Notes: generated by a model not told the origin, from the sequence alone. Counted from the stretch's first letter, positions 36,720 through 46,117 are shown. The stretch is DNA of 64,000 nucleotides from Paracoccus isoporae (GCF_900101865.1 NZ_FNAH01000001.1:62001-126000), one strand, 5' to 3'. Numbers and translations: made by a program.

Positions 36720-37367
36720 ATGGACGGCTTCACCATCATTGACGGCATCGTGGCGGCCGTCATCATCCTGTCGGCAATTCTGGCCTATGCGCGTGGCTTC
36801 GTGCGCGAATCACTGGCCATTCTGGGCTGGCTGGGGGCCGCGGTGCTGGCCTTCATCTTTGCCGGCGCGGTGCGCCCGATGATCGCGCAGATCCCGGTGC
36901 TGGACCAATTCCTGGGCGAAAGCTGCGAATTGGCCACCATCGCCGCCTTCGCGGTGGTGTTCGCGCTGGCGCTGGTTCTGTTCTCGATCATCACGCCGCT
37001 GTTTTCGTCGGTCGTGCAGCGTTCGGCGCTTGGCGGGGTCGATCAGGGGATGGGATTCCTGTTCGGCGTGGCCCGCGGCATCCTGCTGGTGGCGATTGCC
37101 TTCATCGTCTATGACCGGGTGATGGCGACCACGCCGGTGCCGATGGTGGACAATTCGCGCTCTGCCAAGGTGTTTCAGCGCATGACCGGGCGGCTGGATG
37201 CGGAGATTCCGCAGGACGCGCCGGGCTGGATCACCAATCGCTACAACCAGCTCGTTTCGGGCTGCGCGGGCGACGGGCTGGAGCCGGCCGAGGCGGTGGG
37301 TCCGGCCGTGTCCGACGAAGCCGCCGCCGCGGTCGAGGATGCCGCGGACGAGGCGAGCGGCAACTGA
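36720..37367 (+). CDS. CvpA family membrane protein
   Basis: A 215-residue protein with four membrane segments in the first 140 residues and a soluble acidic tail. The start (IDGIVAAVIILSAILAYARGFVRE) and the LGGVDQGMGFLFGVARGILL motif define the CvpA family. The name comes from colicin V production in E. coli, where cvpA lies upstream of purF. That gene order is kept here: purF follows after 123 bases with its own promoter candidate. AAGGTGG precedes the ATG. Confidence 0.93.
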   Translation: MDGFTIIDGIVAAVIILSAILAYARGFVRESLAILGWLGAAVLAFIFAGAVRPMIAQIPVLDQFLGESCELATIAAFAVVFALALVLFSIITPLFSSVVQRSALGGVDQGMGFLFGVARGILLVAIAFIVYDRVMATTPVPMVDNSRSAKVFQRMTGRLDAEIPQDAPGWITNRYNQLVSGCAGDGLEPAEAVGPAVSDEAAAAVEDAADEASGN

Positions 37368-37429
37368 GCCTTCAACCGGCGCGGGTTGCCCGGATGTGAC
37401 ATTTTTGCGGCAGGCCCCGGTTGCGGGGC

Positions 37430-37458
37430 GTGACTCTTGGCGAGTTCCTCCCTATTTA
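37430..37458 (+). promoter_or_regulatory. Candidate promoter of purF
   Basis: GTGACT (37430-37435) and TATTTA (37453-37458) are separated by 17 bases. They lie 32 bases before the purF ATG. The -35 box is weak, the -10 box good. Confidence 0.35.
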
Positions 37459-37490
37459 GGGACCGATCCACGCAGCCAGGTGAGCGTTTC

Positions 37491-38981
37491 ATGGAACCCT
37501 TCCTCGCGCATCCTTTCGACGATGACCGTCTGCACGAGGAATGCGGTGTTTTCGGCGTCATCGGCGTGGCCGAGGCGGCAAATTTCGTGGCGCTCGGCCT
37601 GCATGCGCTTCAGCATCGCGGGCAGGAGGCGGGCGGCATCATCAGCCATGACGGCGAGCGCGGATTCAACAGCGCGCATCGCTTTGGCTATGTGCGCGAC
37701 AATTTCACCAAACAATCGCTGATGGAGACGCTGCCGGGGCCACTGGCCATCGGGCATGTGCGCTATTCCACCGCCGGATCGAAAGCCGCCCATATCCGCG
37801 ATGTGCAGCCGTTTTTCGGTGAGTTCAGCATGGGCGGCTGCGCGATTGCGCATAACGGCAACATCACCAACGCGAGCGCGCTGCGCCGCGAGCTGATCGA
37901 GCGCGGCTCGATCTTTCAGTCGAGCAGCGATTCCGAGTGCATCATTCATCTGATGGCGCGGTCGTTGCAGCGCAACATCCCCGAGCGGATGAAGGATGCG
38001 CTGCGCCGGGTCGAGGGGGCGTTTTCCGTCATCGCCATGACCCGGACCAAGCTGATCGGGGTGCGCGATCCGCTGGGCGTGCGGCCGCTGGTGATCGGCA
38101 AGCTGGGCGATGACGGCTATGCGCTGTCCTCCGAGACCTGCGGGCTGGACATTATCGGCGCGGAGTTCCTGCGCGAGGTCGAGCCGGGGGAGATGGTGGT
38201 GATCTCCAAGGGCAAGATCGAAAGCTCGCGCCCGTTCCAGCCGCAGAGTTCGCGGTTCTGCATTTTCGAGCATGTGTATTTCAGCCGCCCCGATTCGATC
38301 ATCGGCGGGCGCTCGGTCTATGAAACGCGCCGCCAGATCGGGGTGGAACTGGCCCGCGAGGCGCCGGTGGAGGCCGATCTGGTCTGCCCGGTGCCCGACA
38401 GCGGCACGCCGGCGGCGATCGGCTATGCGCAGGAATCGGGGATCCCCTACGGGATGGGGATCATCCGCAACCAGTATATGGGGCGCACCTTCATCGAACC
38501 CACCGACCAGATCCGCAACATGGGCGTGCGGCTGAAGCTGAACGTCAACCGCTCGCTGATCGCGGGCAAGCGGGTGGTGCTGGTCGATGATTCGGTGGTG
38601 CGCGGCACCACCAGCCGAAAGATCAAGGACATGATCATCGATGCCGGCGCGCGCGAGGTGCATTTCCGCATCGCAAGCCCGCCGACGGCGTGGCCGTGTT
38701 TCTACGGGGTGGACACGCCGGAGCGCGGCAAGCTCTTGGCCGCGCAGATGTCGGCCGAGGAGATGCGCGAATGGATCGGGGTGGACAGCCTGTCCTTCGT
38801 GACGCTGGACGGGCTGTATCGCGCCGCCGGAGAGGCCAAGGGCCGCAACAGCGCCTGTCCGCAATATTGCGACGCCTGTTTCTCGGGCGACTACCCGGTG
38901 GCGCCGTTCGACCAGTTGGAGCGGGGGTTCCGCATGAAGGACGGCTCCGAGACGGCGCATCAGACCCACGCGGCGGAGTGA
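37491..38981 (+). CDS. purF: Amidophosphoribosyltransferase
   Basis: PurF makes 5-phosphoribosylamine from PRPP and glutamine, the first step of purine synthesis. The 496-residue precursor has an N-terminal Ntn-hydrolase glutaminase domain with the catalytic cysteine C18 in HEECGVFG, so 17 residues would be removed. The PRTase domain has the PRPP motif VVLVDDSVVRGTTS. Cysteines in FCIFEHVYF, WPCFYGV and CPQYCDACFSG match the Fe-S ligands of the B. subtilis type. CAGGTGAG precedes ATG 37491. Confidence 0.97.
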   Translation: MEPFLAHPFDDDRLHEECGVFGVIGVAEAANFVALGLHALQHRGQEAGGIISHDGERGFNSAHRFGYVRDNFTKQSLMETLPGPLAIGHVRYSTAGSKAAHIRDVQPFFGEFSMGGCAIAHNGNITNASALRRELIERGSIFQSSSDSECIIHLMARSLQRNIPERMKDALRRVEGAFSVIAMTRTKLIGVRDPLGVRPLVIGKLGDDGYALSSETCGLDIIGAEFLREVEPGEMVVISKGKIESSRPFQPQSSRFCIFEHVYFSRPDSIIGGRSVYETRRQIGVELAREAPVEADLVCPVPDSGTPAAIGYAQESGIPYGMGIIRNQYMGRTFIEPTDQIRNMGVRLKLNVNRSLIAGKRVVLVDDSVVRGTTSRKIKDMIIDAGAREVHFRIASPPTAWPCFYGVDTPERGKLLAAQMSAEEMREWIGVDSLSFVTLDGLYRAAGEAKGRNSACPQYCDACFSGDYPVAPFDQLERGFRMKDGSETAHQTHAAE

Positions 38982-39095
38982 GCTGACGCCGGGCGGCCGG
39001 AACTGACCGGGCCGGATCAGCAGAGGGCAGACACAGCCGACCGGCGCGGCGCAGGGATGTGCGGGGTCGGGCTGGCGGGTCGCGGGGCGCGCGGA

Positions 39096-39443
39096 TCAGC
39101 CCCGGCGCGGCTCCTCGGCCTTGTCGGCCAGCGATTCCGCCCGCGCCGCCAGTTCGGCCATCGCGTCGAGCACATCGGAGGTGATCGTGCCCGAGGCCGC
39201 GCTGCGGGTGCGGGTCAGTTCCCGCTCGGCAGTCAGCGCGCGGTCCTCCATCGCGTTCATCCGGTCGGCCAGCATCAGCCCGGCCAGCAGAAGCAGGCGC
39301 GGCTCGGGCACGCGCCCGGCCTGTTCGAGGATCTTTCCCGCCTCCTCGTCCAGCATGGCGGCGGCGCGGCGCAGAAGCCGCTCCTCGCCGTCCTGGGCCT
39401 GGAGCGTGTATTCCTTGTGGCCGATGGTGAAGGTCACATCCAC
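39096..39443 (-). CDS. zapA: Cell division protein ZapA
   Basis: ZapA binds FtsZ and cross-links the Z-ring. The 115-residue protein begins MDVTFTIGHKEYTLQA from a GTG at 39443 with GGGGTGA upstream. The N-terminal beta-strand domain and LLLAGLMLADRMNAMEDRAL, leading into a coiled coil, match alphaproteobacterial ZapA. It starts 4 bases after the stop of the upstream coiled-coil gene, so the two are co-translated. A GTG start is typical enough here, but an upstream ATG in the same frame would fuse junk sequence. Confidence 0.88.
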   Translation of the reverse strand: MDVTFTIGHKEYTLQAQDGEERLLRRAAAMLDEEAGKILEQAGRVPEPRLLLLAGLMLADRMNAMEDRALTAERELTRTRSAASGTITSDVLDAMAELAARAESLADKAEEPRRG

Positions 39444-39447
39444 GGGA

Positions 39448-39912
39448 TCACCCCTCGCTCTGATCGAAGGCCACGACATCGCCCGGCGCGGGCGCCACAT
39501 CCTCGGCGTAAGGCGCGTCCGAGGCGCGCGGAGCCTCTGCCGCGAACGTCTCCAGCGAGGCCATGATGTCTTCGAGCGCGGCGATCTCGGCCGCGCGCGC
39601 GGCCTTCAGCGCCTCGATCTCGGCGCGGAGCGCCGCCTCCGCCTCGCCCCCGCCGGCCTTGGTCAGCGTCGCATTCTCTGCCGCCAGCATCTCGTTGGCG
39701 CGGGCCAGCCGCGTCGCATCCTCGCCCGCCTCGGCCAGCCGGCGCTTCAGCGCCGTGTTCTCGTCGCGCAAGGCGGTGATCCGCGCCGCCGATTCGTCTG
39801 ATTCGCCGTCCCGTTCGGGCTGATCCGCGGCCGCCGGCCCCGCCTCGAGCGCACGATCTATGCGGCCAAGCGCTGCGATAAGGCGCTTCTCGCTTTCCGC
39901 AAAACTGGTCAT
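39448..39912 (-). CDS. Coiled-coil protein encoded with zapA
   Basis: A 154-residue acidic protein with a predicted coiled coil from about 45 to 125 (ARITALRDENTALKRRLAEA, then AALRAEIEALKAARAAEIAAL). The C-terminus is Pro/Asp-rich. It has no enzymatic motif. The gene ends 4 bases before zapA, suggesting a shared role at the division site. The heptad pattern is reminiscent of ZapB, although ZapB itself is about 80 residues. The tie to division is inferred from the operon only. Confidence 0.8.
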   Translation of the reverse strand: MTSFAESEKRLIAALGRIDRALEAGPAAADQPERDGESDESAARITALRDENTALKRRLAEAGEDATRLARANEMLAAENATLTKAGGGEAEAALRAEIEALKAARAAEIAALEDIMASLETFAAEAPRASDAPYAEDVAPAPGDVVAFDQSEG

Positions 39913-39964
39913 GGGCGATCCCGACGAAAAAACATGAGCAAACTTCTTACTACACTGTCGGTGA

Positions 39965-39996
39965 AAAACAAGAACGGGCGGGGAAATCCCCGCCCG
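39965..39996 (-). terminator. Rho-independent terminator after the BCCT gene
   Basis: On the minus strand, CGGGCGGGG and CCCCGCCCG form a perfect 9-bp stem with a 4-base loop. It is followed by TTCTTGTTTTT. It begins 28 bases after the BCCT stop. Confidence 0.85.
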
Positions 39997-40023
39997 CCCG
40001 GCACTTGTCTGCGCAAGCTGCGA

Positions 40024-41772
40024 TCAGCGCGCCTCGCGGCGTTCGGCCATCAGCCCCTTCACGATGGCCCAGCAGGCCCCCAGAAGGACGATGGTGAACG
40101 GAAACCCGGTGGAGACCGCCATCGCCTGCAGCGCGTTCAGCCCGCCCGCGAGCAGCAGCGCAATCGCCACAAGCCCCTCGATCGTGCACCAGAACACGCG
40201 CTGCGGGGTGGGCGAGTTCACCTTGCCGCCCGCCGCGATGGTGTCGATCACCAGCGAGCCGGAATCCGAGGAGGTGATGAAGAACACCACCACCAGCACG
40301 ATGCCGATAAAGCTGGTGATCTGGGTCAGCGGCAACTGGCTGAGCATCTGGAACAGCTTGAGTTCCAGCGCCGCATCCGAGATGCCCGAGAAGCCGGCCA
40401 GCGTCATGGTGATCGCCGTGCCGCCGAAGGTGGTCATCCACAGCACCGAGATCAGCGCCGGCACCAGCAGCACCGCGATCAGGAATTGCCGCACGGTGCG
40501 CCCGCGCGACACCCGCGCGATGAACATGCCGACAAACGGTGACCAGGAAATCCACCAGGCCCAGTAGAACGCCGTCCAGCCGTGGCGGAAATTGTCATCC
40601 GTGCGGCCGAACGGGTTCGACAGCGGGATGAATTCCTGCGCATAGGCCTTCAGATTGGCGAAGAAGCCGGTGAGGATCGCCATGGTCGGGCCGACAAGGA
40701 TCACGAAGAGCAGAAGCAGCATGGCGAGAACCATGTTGATCTCGGACAGCCGCTTGACGCCCTTGTCCACCCCGGCGATGACCGAGAGCATGGCGACAGC
40801 GGTAATGGCCAGGATCAGCACGATCATCGAGGTGCTGCTGGCCGGGATGCCGAACAGGAAATCCAGCCCCGCCGTGGCCTGCTGCGCCCCGAAACCCAGC
40901 GAAGTGGCCAGGCCGAAAATGGTTGCGAACACCGCCAGGATGTCGATGAAATGGCCCGGCCAGCCCCAGACACGCTCGCCCAGGAAGGGGTAGAACACCG
41001 AGCGCATGGTCAGCGGCAGCCCCTTGTTGAAGCTGAACAGCGCCAGCGCCAGCGCCACCACCGCATAGATCGCCCAGGGGTGCAGACCCCAGTGATAGAT
41101 CGTCGCGGCCATGCCCAGACGGCGCGCGCCGGTCTCGTCGCCCTCGGCGGCACCCAGGGGCGCCCAGTCGGTGCGCAGACCGTTCTCGCCCACCGTCACC
41201 CCGGCCAGCGATGTGTCGAAATGGCTCATCGGTTCGGAGACGCCGTAGAACATCAGACCGATGCCCATGCCGGCGGCAAACAGCATCGCGAACCAGCCGG
41301 TCAGGGTGAAGTCGGGCGTGGCCTCCGGCCCGCCCAGGCGGACGCTGCCCAAGGGCGACAGGATCAGCCCCGCGCAGAGCAGCACGAAGATGTTGCCGGA
41401 AATGATGAAGAACCAGGCGAGATTGCCGGTCAGCCAGTCGCGCATCGCCGAGAAGAACGGATCGAGCTGCGACTGGAAGATCAGCGCCGCCAGCGTGACC
41501 GCGATCACCGCCAGGGCGGAGATGGTGAAGACCGGCCGGTGAACGTCGAATTCCAGCTTGAAGGTGTGGTTGAGGTTGTCCTGACCGATCTCGTATTCGG
41601 TATCGATGACCTCAGTCGGCCCTTCTGGTTCAGGAAGAGGCGCTTCCTCTTCCACGAGATCGTCGCGGCCATCAAGGACATGCCGCTCGTAAGCGGGATC
41701 GCCGGGATGGCCCTGCGCGTTTCGGTGTGGGTCGCCGGTCGTTCGTGACGGCGGATCGTTCGGATCGGACAT
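40024..41772 (-). CDS. BCCT family betaine/choline/carnitine transporter
   Basis: A 582-residue secondary transporter with twelve membrane segments and a charged N-terminal extension of about 70 residues. The signature WAWWISWSPFVGMFIARVSRGR is intact, and GMGIGLMFYGVSEP lies in the sodium-site helix region. The family takes up glycine betaine, choline, carnitine or DMSP, usually for osmoprotection. The aromatic substrate box in segment 8 fits a quaternary ammonium ligand. It diverges from hisB across 171 bases. Confidence 0.94.
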   Translation of the reverse strand: MSDPNDPPSRTTGDPHRNAQGHPGDPAYERHVLDGRDDLVEEEAPLPEPEGPTEVIDTEYEIGQDNLNHTFKLEFDVHRPVFTISALAVIAVTLAALIFQSQLDPFFSAMRDWLTGNLAWFFIISGNIFVLLCAGLILSPLGSVRLGGPEATPDFTLTGWFAMLFAAGMGIGLMFYGVSEPMSHFDTSLAGVTVGENGLRTDWAPLGAAEGDETGARRLGMAATIYHWGLHPWAIYAVVALALALFSFNKGLPLTMRSVFYPFLGERVWGWPGHFIDILAVFATIFGLATSLGFGAQQATAGLDFLFGIPASSTSMIVLILAITAVAMLSVIAGVDKGVKRLSEINMVLAMLLLLFVILVGPTMAILTGFFANLKAYAQEFIPLSNPFGRTDDNFRHGWTAFYWAWWISWSPFVGMFIARVSRGRTVRQFLIAVLLVPALISVLWMTTFGGTAITMTLAGFSGISDAALELKLFQMLSQLPLTQITSFIGIVLVVVFFITSSDSGSLVIDTIAAGGKVNSPTPQRVFWCTIEGLVAIALLLAGGLNALQAMAVSTGFPFTIVLLGACWAIVKGLMAERREAR

Positions 41773-41886
41773 GAAAATCCTTTCGACTTGAGTACGATAA
41801 CAAAGCTTGCTTACGGAGGGTGGCTGTTATGTCACAATCGCGAGAGATTGGCCACCCGTCCGGTCAGGAGAACGTGGGTCCGGGGA

Positions 41887-41915
41887 TTGGGGTTCCGCGC
41901 GGCAGGGGCTATAAG
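41887..41915 (+). promoter_or_regulatory. Candidate promoter of the hisB-hisH operon
   Basis: TTGGGG (41887-41892) and TATAAG (41910-41915) have 17-base spacing. The -10 box ends 28 bases before the hisB ATG. Confidence 0.4.
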
Positions 41916-41943
41916 GCGGCGGAATTGCTGAAAGGTCAGACCC

Positions 41944-42531
41944 ATGCGCGAGGCGACGATCAGCCGGAAAACGGCGGAAACCGAGATCGAGGTGCAGATC
42001 AATCTGGATGGAACCGGGCAGTACCGGAACCGGACCGGAGTGGGGTTCTTCGATCACATGCTGGACCAGTTGTCGCGGCATGCGCTGATCGATCTGAGCG
42101 TCGCGGCGACGGGGGATCTGCATATCGACGATCACCACACGGTCGAGGATTGCGGCATCGCCATCGGCCAGGCGCTGAGCCGGGCGCTGGGCGACAAGCG
42201 CGGCATCCGCCGCTATGGCTCGTTCCTGCTGGCGATGGATGACGCGCTGCTGCGCGCGGCGCTGGATCTGTCGGCGCGGCCCTATCTGCGTTGGGATGTG
42301 GGCTTCCCGACCGAGAAGATCGGCACATTCGACACCGAGCTGGTGCGGGAATTCTTCCAGGCGCTCTCCACCCATGGCGGGATCACCCTGCATGTCGAGG
42401 CGCTGCACGGCGTCAACAGCCATCACATCGCCGAGGCCGCGTTCAAGGCGGTGGCCCGCGCCCTGCGCGAGGCGGTCGAGCCCGATCCGCGGATGAAGGA
42501 CATCCTGCCCTCGACCAAGGGCAGCCTGTGA
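41944..42531 (+). CDS. hisB: Imidazoleglycerol-phosphate dehydratase
   Basis: HisB performs the sixth step of histidine synthesis. The 195-residue, single-function enzyme shows the two family signatures: [16 protein letters not shown] with metal-binding His, and [20 protein letters not shown]; the C-terminal [15 protein letters not shown] repeats the metal motif. There is no phosphatase domain, unlike E. coli HisB. GAAAGGTC precedes the ATG. Its TGA overlaps the hisH ATG by one base. Confidence 0.97.
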   Translation: MREATISRKTAETEIEVQINLDGTGQYRNRTGVGFFDHMLDQLSRHALIDLSVAATGDLHIDDHHTVEDCGIAIGQALSRALGDKRGIRRYGSFLLAMDDALLRAALDLSARPYLRWDVGFPTEKIGTFDTELVREFFQALSTHGGITLHVEALHGVNSHHIAEAAFKAVARALREAVEPDPRMKDILPSTKGSL

Positions 42532-43166
42532 TGCGGGTGGCGCTGGTCGATTACGACAGCGGCAATCTGCATTCGGCGGAGAAGGCGTTTGCGCTGGCCG
42601 GGCGCGGGCTGGGGGCGGAGGTGCTCGTGACCGCCGATCCCGAGATCGTGGCGGCGGCCGACCGGATCGTCCTGCCGGGCGACGGGGCGTTTCCGGCCTG
42701 CAAGGCGGCGCTCGACGCGGTGCCGGGCATGGTCGAGGCGCTGCGCGAAGCGGTGGAGGCGCGGGCGGTGCCGTTCATGGGGATCTGCGTCGGCATGCAG
42801 ATGCTGGCCGATCTGGGCCATGAGTACCGCGACACGCCCGGCCTGTGCTGGATCGGCGGCGAGATCGAGGCGATCCGGCCGGATGATCCGGCACTGAAAG
42901 TGCCGCATATGGGCTGGAACGATCTACGGCTGCGCAAAAGCCATCCGGTGCTGGACGGGATCGGCGACGGCGATCATGCCTATTTCGTGCATGGCTGGCA
43001 GTTCATGCCGGCCAATCCCGATCACTTGCTGGCCGATGTCGATTACGGCGGGCCGGTCACCGCCATTGTCGGGCGCGACAACATCATCGGCACGCAGTTC
43101 CACCCCGAGAAATCGCAGGCGGTGGGGCTGCGGCTGATCGAGAATTTCCTGAACTGGACGCCCTGA
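42531..43166 (+). CDS. hisH: Imidazole glycerol phosphate synthase subunit HisH
   Basis: The glutamine amidotransferase subunit that supplies ammonia to HisF. The 211-residue protein has the nucleophile cysteine in FMGICVGMQMLAD and the His/Glu pair in GTQFHPEKSQ. The start ATG shares one base with the hisB stop. Its partner hisF is 1.6 kb downstream, beyond an antiparallel DUF2147 gene. A short GC hairpin without T-tract lies at 43175-43197 after the stop. Confidence 0.97.
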   Translation: MRVALVDYDSGNLHSAEKAFALAGRGLGAEVLVTADPEIVAAADRIVLPGDGAFPACKAALDAVPGMVEALREAVEARAVPFMGICVGMQMLADLGHEYRDTPGLCWIGGEIEAIRPDDPALKVPHMGWNDLRLRKSHPVLDGIGDGDHAYFVHGWQFMPANPDHLLADVDYGGPVTAIVGRDNIIGTQFHPEKSQAVGLRLIENFLNWTP

Positions 43167-43219
43167 CGAACATGGGCGGCCCCGGCGGGACCGCCCGGCA
43201 AACCCGCGTGGCGCGGCGC

Positions 43220-43606
43220 TTATTGCAGCTTCACCCAGTTCTGGCTCTTGCAGATCAGCCCGCCGGCGACGCAGCCCGCGAGGCTCATCTGGTTGCCGCT
43301 GACCGTGGCCTTGCCGTTATAGATCTTGCCATCGGCCGGGCGCAGCACCTTGCCCTTGTAGTTGCCCCCCCCCTGCGGGGCCATGCCGATGACGATCTGC
43401 TTGCCGATATTGGGCGAATCGTAGGCCGTGGTGCCCTTGAAGGTGCGGGTGATGGTGCCGCAATAGGCGTTGCCGCAGGCGCCGATCTGGACATGGGCAA
43501 AGGCGCCCTCGTCCGGTTGGGTCTGCCACAGCCCTTCGATCGGGTCGGCCATGGCCGAGGCCGCGCCCAGCAGGCTGATGGCGGCGGCGAGTGCGAATGT
43601 CTTCAT
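43220..43606 (-). CDS. DUF2147 domain-containing periplasmic protein
   Basis: A 128-residue secreted protein with signal MKTFALAAAISLLGAASAMA. The mature part starts DPIEGLWQTQPDEG and carries the DUF2147 pattern of beta strands with ADGKIYNGKATVSG and four cysteines (CGNAYCG; CVAGGLIC). GGAGGAG precedes the ATG. Members are often near membrane stress genes, but the function is unknown. It sits on the opposite strand between hisH and hisA. Confidence 0.9.
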   Translation of the reverse strand: MKTFALAAAISLLGAASAMADPIEGLWQTQPDEGAFAHVQIGACGNAYCGTITRTFKGTTAYDSPNIGKQIVIGMAPQGGGNYKGKVLRPADGKIYNGKATVSGNQMSLAGCVAGGLICKSQNWVKLQ

Positions 43607-43779
43607 GGTCTCCTCCCTGAGATCATCATTGCAGGATAATCTCCGGCAGGGACGCGATTCCTGCAAGTCTGACGTGAGGTCCGGGCCGCGCCTGACGCGG
43701 CGGCAGGTGCCGGGGGCCGCCGACTTGCCCCCGCCAGCCCGCTGTGGCAATGCCGCGCGGACTGTTACGGAGCGCCCAG

Positions 43780-44502
43780 ATGATCCTGTATCCCGCCATC
43801 GACCTGAAAGACGGCAATTGCGTGCGCCTGCTGCGCGGCGACATGGGGGCGGCCACCGTGTTCGGGGATGATCCGGCACGGCAGGCACGCTCGTTCCAGG
43901 AGGCGGGGGCGGAATGGCTGCATCTGGTCGATCTGAACGGCGCCTTTGCCGGGCAGCCGGTCAACGCGGCGGCGGTGGAGGCGATCCTTTCCGCCGTGCA
44001 GATCCCGGTTCAGCTTGGCGGCGGCATCCGCGACATGGCCACGATCGAGATGTGGCTGAAGAAGGGGCTGCGCCGCGTGATCCTGGGCACGGTCGCGGTC
44101 GAGAACCCCGATCTGGTGCGCGAGGCGGCCGCGGCCTTTCCGGGTCAGGTCGCGGTCGGCATCGACGCCCGCAAGGGCCGCGTCGCCACCAAGGGCTGGG
44201 CCGAGGAAACCGATGTCATGGCCCCCGATCTGGCCCGCAGCTTCGAGGATGCGGGCGTTGCGGCGATCATCTATACCGATATTGACCGCGACGGCGCGAT
44301 GGGCGGGCCGAATGTCGAGGCGACGGAGGCGCTTGCCCGCGCCGTGTCGATCCCGGTGATCGCCTCGGGCGGCGTCGCCTCGCTGGACGATCTGCGGCGG
44401 CTGCGCGATACCGGGGTGATCGCGGGAGCGATTTCGGGGCGCGCGCTCTATGACGGTGCGATTGATCTGAGTGCTGCCCTGTCCGCGCTGCGCCGCGGCT
44501 GA
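43780..44502 (+). CDS. hisA: ProFAR isomerase HisA
   Basis: HisA isomerises an aminoaldose intermediate (ProFAR) of histidine synthesis. The 240-residue TIM barrel starts [20 protein letters not shown], with the catalytic Asp in the first strand. The second catalytic Asp is in [13 protein letters not shown], and phosphate loops are LGGGIRD and ASGGVAS. ATG 43780 is preceded by ACGGAG; the frame to 43744 adds 12 unlikely residues. It begins the second block of his genes. Confidence 0.96.
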   Translation: MILYPAIDLKDGNCVRLLRGDMGAATVFGDDPARQARSFQEAGAEWLHLVDLNGAFAGQPVNAAAVEAILSAVQIPVQLGGGIRDMATIEMWLKKGLRRVILGTVAVENPDLVREAAAAFPGQVAVGIDARKGRVATKGWAEETDVMAPDLARSFEDAGVAAIIYTDIDRDGAMGGPNVEATEALARAVSIPVIASGGVASLDDLRRLRDTGVIAGAISGRALYDGAIDLSAALSALRRG

Positions 44503-44568
44503 GACGCGCGGCCGCCCCGCAAGGAGGCGCCGCGCCCGCAGTGAGACCCATCCGGCCGGAGGCCCGAC

Positions 44569-44751
44569 ATGCTTGTTGATCCGAACAACCCGTTTTTCCG
44601 CAAGCTCTGGGTGCGGATCCTCTGCGTGGTCTTGCCGCTGGCCTGGGCGGGGGTGGAGTTCGCCAATGGCGCGGTGGCCTGGGGCATGGTCTTCGCGGCG
44701 GCCGGGGCCTACCTGTTCGCGGTGCTGATCCTGCGCGGCCCGGATCGCTGA
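44569..44751 (+). CDS. Small two-span membrane protein (60 aa) between hisA and hisF
   Basis: A 60-residue protein with two closely spaced hydrophobic helices (WVRILCVVLPLAWAGVEF and WGMVFAAAGAYLFAVLIL) and a charged C-terminus. A short gene of similar character lies between hisA and hisF in other Rhodobacteraceae as I recall it. GGAGG occurs 9-13 bases upstream of the ATG in a GC-rich context. Function is unknown; I see no histidine-pathway motif. Confidence 0.65.
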   Translation: MLVDPNNPFFRKLWVRILCVVLPLAWAGVEFANGAVAWGMVFAAAGAYLFAVLILRGPDR

Positions 44752-44790
44752 CCCCTTTCCCTGACCGGCAAGCGGGGCTATCAGTCCGGC

Positions 44791-45552
44791 ATGTTGAAGA
44801 CGCGCATCATCCCCTGTCTCGACGTGGCCGATGGCCGCGTGGTGAAAGGCGTGAATTTCGTCGATCTGATCGACGCCGGCGACCCGGTCGAGGCGGCGAA
44901 AGCCTATGACGCCGCCGGCGCGGACGAGATCTGCTTTCTGGACATCCACGCCACGCATGAGAACCGCGGCACCATGTTCGACGTGGTCACGCGCACGGCG
45001 GAACAGTGCTTCGTGCCGCTGACGGTGGGCGGGGGCGTGCGCAGCCCGGGCGATGTGCGCGCGTTGCTGCTGGCGGGTGCGGACAAGGTGTCGTTCAACT
45101 CGGCCGCCGTGGCCGACCCGGACGTGATCGCGGCGGCGGCGGATCGGTTCGGCAGCCAGTGCATCATCTGCGCCATCGACGCCAAGACGGTGGCGGAGGG
45201 GCGGTGGGAGATCTTCACCCATGGCGGGCGCAAGCCGACCGGCATCGACGCGGTGGAATTTGCGCGGCTGGTGGCATCGAAGGGCGCGGGCGAGATCCTG
45301 CTGACCAGCATGGACCGGGACGGGACGAAATCGGGATTCAACCTGCCCCTGACCCGCGCCATTGCCGATGCGGTGGATGTGCCGGTCATCGCCTCGGGCG
45401 GGGTTGGCACGCTGGATCATCTGGTCGAGGGGGTCACGGAAGGCGGAGCCTCCGCCGTGCTGGCCGCCTCGATCTTCCATTTCGGCACCCACACGATCGG
45501 CGAGGCCAAGGCGCATATGGCGCAGGCGGGTATTCCGGTGAGGCTGACATGA
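44791..45552 (+). CDS. hisF: Imidazole glycerol phosphate synthase subunit HisF
   Basis: The cyclase subunit, which uses ammonia from HisH to make imidazole glycerol phosphate and AICAR. The 253-residue TIM barrel has catalytic Asp residues in [15 protein letters not shown] and [13 protein letters not shown], and phosphate loops [10 protein letters not shown] and [10 protein letters not shown]. Length matches the family. Its TGA overlaps the hisE ATG by 4 bases. Confidence 0.97.
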   Translation: MLKTRIIPCLDVADGRVVKGVNFVDLIDAGDPVEAAKAYDAAGADEICFLDIHATHENRGTMFDVVTRTAEQCFVPLTVGGGVRSPGDVRALLLAGADKVSFNSAAVADPDVIAAAADRFGSQCIICAIDAKTVAEGRWEIFTHGGRKPTGIDAVEFARLVASKGAGEILLTSMDRDGTKSGFNLPLTRAIADAVDVPVIASGGVGTLDHLVEGVTEGGASAVLAASIFHFGTHTIGEAKAHMAQAGIPVRLT

Positions 45553-45872
45553 GCGATGACGATTACGCCGCCTTCGCGCGGCTCGACGCGACCATCGCGG
45601 CGCGCAGATCGGCGGATGCGGGCGAAAGCTGGACCGCCGCATTGCTGGCGAAGGGACCGGAGAAATGCGCCGAGAAATTCGGCGAAGAGGCGGTGGAGGC
45701 GATCATCGAGGCGGTGAAGGGCGACCGCGCGAAGCTGACCGCCGAGGCGGCGGACGCGGTCTATCACCTGGCGGTGATGCTGGCGGCGCGGGGGCTGGCG
45801 CTGTCAGATGTCGCGGCCGAGCTGGCCCGGCGCGAGGGGCGGTCGGGCATCGAGGAGAAGGCGGCGCGCTGA
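45549..45872 (+). CDS. hisE: Phosphoribosyl-ATP pyrophosphatase
   Basis: HisE hydrolyses phosphoribosyl-ATP, step two of histidine synthesis. The 107-residue all-helical MazG-like protein has [20 protein letters not shown] with the metal-binding acid cluster, and [16 protein letters not shown]. It is a stand-alone HisE, not fused to HisI. The start overlaps the hisF stop (ATGA). Confidence 0.96.
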   Translation: MSDDDYAAFARLDATIAARRSADAGESWTAALLAKGPEKCAEKFGEEAVEAIIEAVKGDRAKLTAEAADAVYHLAVMLAARGLALSDVAAELARREGRSGIEEKAAR

Positions 45873-46087
45873 ACCGGCCGCGCCGCGGGCCGACGCGGGC
45901 GACAGGATCGTGGCCGGGGCGGCGGCGTCTCGCCCGACGGCTGGGCGGAATTTGCAACGGTCGGGCCGGCGGGATGGTTGAGATCGCTGCTATTGCTTGT
46001 GTGGCCGGCGCGTTCGGCCGCATAGTTCGCGCAAGCCCGCAGCCGGGCGGGCGGCATGTGGCCGAAATCGCCCGAAACCCTATTCGC

Positions 46088-46117
46088 TTTTCCTAGACGG
46101 GAAATACTTGATATAAA
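46088..46117 (+). promoter_or_regulatory. Candidate promoter of accB-accC-aat
   Basis: The hisE-accB gap (45873-46170, 298 bases) has no coding frame I trust. Near its end, TTTTCC (46088-46093) and TATAAA (46112-46117) are separated by 18 bases. TTTCC/GGAAA forms a 5-bp inverted repeat over the -35 box. A short stem CCGCG/CGCGG (46131-46147) follows before the accB ribosome-binding site. Confidence 0.4.

Noticed and set aside
43175..43197. Hairpin between hisH and DUF2147 as a bidirectional terminator
   Set aside because: Six paired bases plus a mismatch and no T-tract on either strand; not convincing.
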